Positions 60,940 to 64,000 of a stretch of DNA of 64,000 nucleotides are shown here, piece by piece. A program made the translations under genes and the position numbers. This DNA is from DASRFR01 sp035651455. GTDB taxonomy: Bacteria > Acidobacteriota > Terriglobia > Terriglobales > Acidobacteriaceae. Each line of letters starts with the position of its first letter. Positions within the stretch are counted from its first letter, which is position 1. The DNA lies in NCBI GenBank assembly GCA_035651455.1, contig DASRFR010000047.1, forward strand, positions 992,001-1,056,000, written 5' to 3'. The notes under the pieces were generated by a model. The model searched no databases. It was not told where the DNA came from and saw nothing but the letters and a program-made list of their open reading frames with translations.

Positions 60940-62844
60940 ATGTGTGGGATCTGTGGAAAACTAAATTTCGAGCAAGGCGTCGCAGTTAACCCTGCCCTGA
61001 TTCGGGCAATGATGGACGCTATTCGTCATCGCGGTCCTGACGATGAAGGGCTGCACGTTCAGTCCGAGGTGGGGCTGGGTTTCAGGCGGCTCTCGATTAT
61101 CGACCTTAGTAATGGCCACCAACCACTTTCGAATGAAGACGGCACTATCTGGATCGTTTTTAATGGTGAAATTTACAATTACCGAGAACTGCGCGAGTTT
61201 CTTTTGACCAAGGGTCACATTTTTAAGACGCAAACCGACACCGAGGTCATCGTCCACCTCTATGAAGAGCTTGGCCCTGAATGCTTACAGAAACTCCGCG
61301 GAATGTTTGCCTTCGCTATATGGGATGAAAATGCGAAGACGCTTTTCCTGGCGAGGGATCGCGTCGGAATCAAGCCTCTTTACTATTCGCTTTCAAACAA
61401 ACAGCTTGTATTTGCCTCGGAGATCAAGGCCATCCTGACGGACCCGATAGTTGGCCGAAGTCTGGCTCCGGAAATGATTGACCGTTTTCTGACTTTTCTC
61501 TACGTACCGGGCCAAGAAACTCTGCTCCAATCAATTCGCAAACTCGCACCTGGCCATTATTTGTTGATTAGGAATGGGAGGACGGAGCTCCGGCAGTACT
61601 GGGATCTTCAATTTGTAAAGCCATCCCATTCGCCGAGCCTTGCGGAAGCGGAACTTGAATTGTCCAGTTTGCTGTCTGAAACTGTTGAACAACACATGAT
61701 TGCTGATGTTCCGGTAGGTGTTCTGCTTAGCGGCGGCGTAGATTCGACAGCCGTGTTGAGCTGCGCTGTCGAAAGGACATCGCAACAGATCAGCAGCTAT
61801 ACCGTGGGTTTCTCAGGTTCCGGGATTGCGGATGAGAGACCGTATGCCAAATTAGCCGCAGAGAGCTTTGGGAGTCATCATCACGATATGTCGATTTCGG
61901 CGGCCGATTTTTCGGAGTTTCTTCCGAAATACGTTTGGCACATGGAGGAGCCGGTTTGTGAGCCGCCAGCAATCGCTATGTACTATGTATCGAAGTTCGC
62001 AAGGAGCCATGTCAAAGTTCTTCTTTCCGGGGAAGGGGGGGACGAGGCTTTTGCCGGCTACAACAACTATCGCAGCATCGTCTGGATGGAGCGGCTCAAA
62101 CAGATCTGCCCTCCGTTGAATGGCCCACTTTCGTGGGGGCTGAACCAACTAAATTCATTGGCACATTCTGAAACCCTTGCCAAATATGGCCCCTTAATCG
62201 CTTCGCATTTTCCGCAGTACTATTACAGCCGGACATCAACTCCGTACTGTTACTCCGGGAACGGAATAGGCGAGCTATATTCAACGGATTTCCTACAGGG
62301 TGTCGACAAGGAATTTACGATTGGGCCACTACTGAAGCTGTTCTCTGCGGTGACGCATGAAGATGTCCTGAATCAGATGCTTTACATTGACACCAAGACC
62401 TGGTTGCCGGATGATTTGCTGATCAAGGCGGACAAGATGACGATGGCAAATTCCCTAGAATTGCGTGTCCCATTGCTTGACCATCGTTTTCTCGAGTTTG
62501 CTGCCTCGCTTCCCACGCATTACAAGCTGAAAGGCTTCACTTTGAAGTACATCTGGAAGAAAGCGCTTTCGAAGCGGGTGCCAGCGATGATTTTAAAGCG
62601 AAAAAAGGCCGGTTTCCCAGTTCCTTACGAATCGTGGTTGCGGAACGAATGCAGAGACACAGTTCGCTCCATTTTGACTGATCGCAGAACCACCCAGAGA
62701 GGATACTTTCGAAAAGGCTCCGTTGAAACTCTCCTCAATGCGAATCGCGAGCGGGGCACCTATTCCAAAGAAATTTTCTCTCTGGTCACATTGGAACTAT
62801 GGCACCGGATGTTTCACGACGCTATCCCGGCGATAACAAATTAG
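60940..62844 (+). CDS. asnB: Asparagine synthase-type glutamine amidotransferase
   Basis: Two-domain enzyme of 634 residues. The start must be ATG 60940 because Cys2 of MCGICGKL is the glutaminase nucleophile; the open frame from 60913 has no function for this class. The glutaminase domain has IRHRGPDDEGLH and FNGEIYNYRELR. The synthetase domain has the pyrophosphate loop LLSGGVDSTAVL. No strong ribosome binding site is seen. In exosortase-type exopolysaccharide clusters such amidotransferases are common and probably amidate a uronic acid instead of aspartate; that role fits the diacetamido uronate set here. Confidence 0.9.
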   Translation: MCGICGKLNFEQGVAVNPALIRAMMDAIRHRGPDDEGLHVQSEVGLGFRRLSIIDLSNGHQPLSNEDGTIWIVFNGEIYNYRELREFLLTKGHIFKTQTDTEVIVHLYEELGPECLQKLRGMFAFAIWDENAKTLFLARDRVGIKPLYYSLSNKQLVFASEIKAILTDPIVGRSLAPEMIDRFLTFLYVPGQETLLQSIRKLAPGHYLLIRNGRTELRQYWDLQFVKPSHSPSLAEAELELSSLLSETVEQHMIADVPVGVLLSGGVDSTAVLSCAVERTSQQISSYTVGFSGSGIADERPYAKLAAESFGSHHHDMSISAADFSEFLPKYVWHMEEPVCEPPAIAMYYVSKFARSHVKVLLSGEGGDEAFAGYNNYRSIVWMERLKQICPPLNGPLSWGLNQLNSLAHSETLAKYGPLIASHFPQYYYSRTSTPYCYSGNGIGELYSTDFLQGVDKEFTIGPLLKLFSAVTHEDVLNQMLYIDTKTWLPDDLLIKADKMTMANSLELRVPLLDHRFLEFAASLPTHYKLKGFTLKYIWKKALSKRVPAMILKRKKAGFPVPYESWLRNECRDTVRSILTDRRTTQRGYFRKGSVETLLNANRERGTYSKEIFSLVTLELWHRMFHDAIPAITN

Positions 62845-62863
62845 ACGTTTCTTAGTAAGCAGG

Positions 62864-64000
62864 ATGCCAGCACAGTTCACAATCACGGGCCGACCCGGCG
62901 ACGGTCGGCGGTCTGCACTAAATGTCGCCGGGGGGATCCTATGGCACCTTCCAGGCGCGTTCCCAATCGCTCATATATTAGGTCCACGATACTCACTGCG
63001 ATGCGTGCTTTTTCATAATATTTCCGATAGCGATTCGCCGTTCACAAAAGGCTTAGGTGGCACTGTTAGCCGCCAGACCTTTGAAGCAACTTTACGATTT
63101 TTAACCACCTATTTCACTCCAGTCAGCTTGCAGGACGTTTTGGCGAGTTTCAATGGTGGCGTACTACCCCGCCGACCGGTACTGGTTACCTTCGACGATG
63201 CCTACGCGTCGGTAACTGAAGTTGCCGCGCCACTCTGCGCGCAGTTTGGAGTGCCGGCTGTGTTCTTTGTCAACGCTGCTTGTCTCGACAATCGGGAAAT
63301 AGCTCTGGACAATCTAGTCTGTTACGTGGCTAATACTGTAGGATTAAACGCGATCAACGCTGCGATCTGCGAGCTCAAAGGCGAGATAGGACACCAAGTC
63401 GTTTCGCTTGCTGAGGTTTTTTCACGCTTTCTTCCTGGTATTCCGTTGCGAGAAAGGAAAGCGTTTCATGAGCGTCTGCTCCGGTCGCTACATATCGGAG
63501 CGTCCGAGTTAGCAAAGGAAGCACATCTGTATGTGACTAGTAAGCAGTTGCGCGAGCTTGCGGCATTTGGGGTCGAGATCGGTGACCACACATATTCTCA
63601 CGTAAATTGCCGGGTACTAATGGGCGATGAGTTTGACGAAGAGATAGATCGAAACCGAGTGAAATTAGAGGCGCTATCGGGACGCCGGGTGCGGTCGTTC
63701 AGCATCCCGTACGGCTCCTCAGCTGACCTAAGCGGGGATTTGCTAAGGCACCTGCAGCGACGCGGATATGAAGCAGTTTTTCTGGCCGAAGGGCGCACGA
63801 ACTCGTCCACGACTGACAATTGCCGCTTGAATCGGATCAGCATGAGGGGCGAAACGGATAGTGCGCGCTTTTCCGAGATCGAAGTGTTGCCCCGACTTCG
63901 TGCAATAAGGAACTCGCTTTTGGGTGGAGCAAAGGCGGGTAACTACAAGAGTGCACTCCAGCTAAACGAGAATTACCTCTGGCAGGGCATTTCCAACCAG
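62864..64000 (+). CDS. Polysaccharide deacetylase (NodB/CE4), 3' end outside window
   Basis: The frame opens at ATG 62864 and runs to the last base, giving 379 residues with no stop. The NodB domain shows VTFDDAYASVTEVAAPLCAQ (metal Asp pair), the zinc histidines in GDHTYSHVN and the later SIPYGSS. Between them is an insertion of about 90 residues (NAINAAICELKGEIGHQVVS). There is no signal peptide, so it may act on a cytoplasmic or lipid-linked intermediate, or be exported by another route. It is the second deacetylase-like module of the cluster after the one in the fusion at 57934. Confidence 0.85.
   Translation, partial: MPAQFTITGRPGDGRRSALNVAGGILWHLPGAFPIAHILGPRYSLRCVLFHNISDSDSPFTKGLGGTVSRQTFEATLRFLTTYFTPVSLQDVLASFNGGVLPRRPVLVTFDDAYASVTEVAAPLCAQFGVPAVFFVNAACLDNREIALDNLVCYVANTVGLNAINAAICELKGEIGHQVVSLAEVFSRFLPGIPLRERKAFHERLLRSLHIGASELAKEAHLYVTSKQLRELAAFGVEIGDHTYSHVNCRVLMGDEFDEEIDRNRVKLEALSGRRVRSFSIPYGSSADLSGDLLRHLQRRGYEAVFLAEGRTNSSTTDNCRLNRISMRGETDSARFSEIEVLPRLRAIRNSLLGGAKAGNYKSALQLNENYLWQGISNQ

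Noticed and set aside
1..64000. CRISPR arrays, tRNA or rRNA genes, insertion sequences, attachment sites
   Set aside because: No regularly spaced repeats, cloverleaf sequences, transposase genes or flanking direct repeats were found on reading both strands.

Overview
The window looks like a chromosomal stretch of an acidobacterium, most likely class Terriglobia (subdivision 1). The reasons are the order tig-clpP-clpX-lon-engB, an Oar-type TonB-dependent receptor with an N-terminal carboxypeptidase-regulatory domain, a large set of exported carbohydrate enzymes, and an exosortase-style (XrtA/Gum-like) exopolysaccharide cluster. This placement is inferred from gene content, not from a phylogenetic marker. 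I see no rRNA, tRNA, insertion sequence, prophage or CRISPR array.

Layout. (1) 1-9296, housekeeping: 5' part of leuS (minus), a GNAT acetyltransferase, trigger factor, ClpP, ClpX, Lon, a small membrane protein and the GTPase EngB. (2) 9351-31087, carbohydrate island. A minus operon carries an MFS carrier, KDG kinase, KDPG aldolase and a secreted discoidin/glycosidase-like protein. A second minus operon carries an IclR regulator, a DUF4380-like protein, a PQQ dehydrogenase, RidA and a SelA/DgaE-like PLP enzyme. A plus operon carries the TonB receptor, a diheme cytochrome c, an SMP-30 lactonase and a second discoidin/glycosidase-like protein. Two RraA-like proteins and a second RidA lie between. 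Nearly every non-transport enzyme except the KDG kinase and KDPG aldolase has an export signal. Together they suggest outer-membrane uptake, periplasmic oxidation, lactone hydrolysis and ammonia elimination, import of 2-keto-3-deoxygluconate (KDG), then cytoplasmic KdgK/Eda cleavage. (3) 31134-35347: an RND efflux pump (membrane fusion protein and HAE1 permease) with a 0.7-kb non-coding leader.

(4) 36072-43303 is the part I find most novel. Two paralogous secreted proteins with a possible HipA/PI3K-like kinase signature (D-x-N-x-x-N-like loop, then I-D-F/T-R-A-F) are each paired with a small exported protein. They flank a secreted PPP-family phosphatase and an ATP/ADP-translocase-like transporter fused to HEAT repeats. 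This could be an exported kinase/phosphatase system with its own nucleotide supply; the functional link is inference.

(5) 43510-46850: two regulators with degenerate receiver domains, a LuxR type lacking the phospho-acceptor and an NtrC type with Glu at the acceptor and GAVNGA in place of GAFTGA. They flank an 0.85-kb intergenic region. (6) 46895-64000 (open at the right edge): an exopolysaccharide cluster with Wza-like export protein, outer-membrane barrel, chain-length co-polymerase, ExeA-like ATPase, BY-kinase-type ATPase, sugar transferase with a GGDEF-like N-terminus, a WbpB/D/E-like set for a diacetamido sugar, a GT4, a deacetylase-like/GT2 fusion, an asparagine-synthase-type amidotransferase and a partial CE4 deacetylase.
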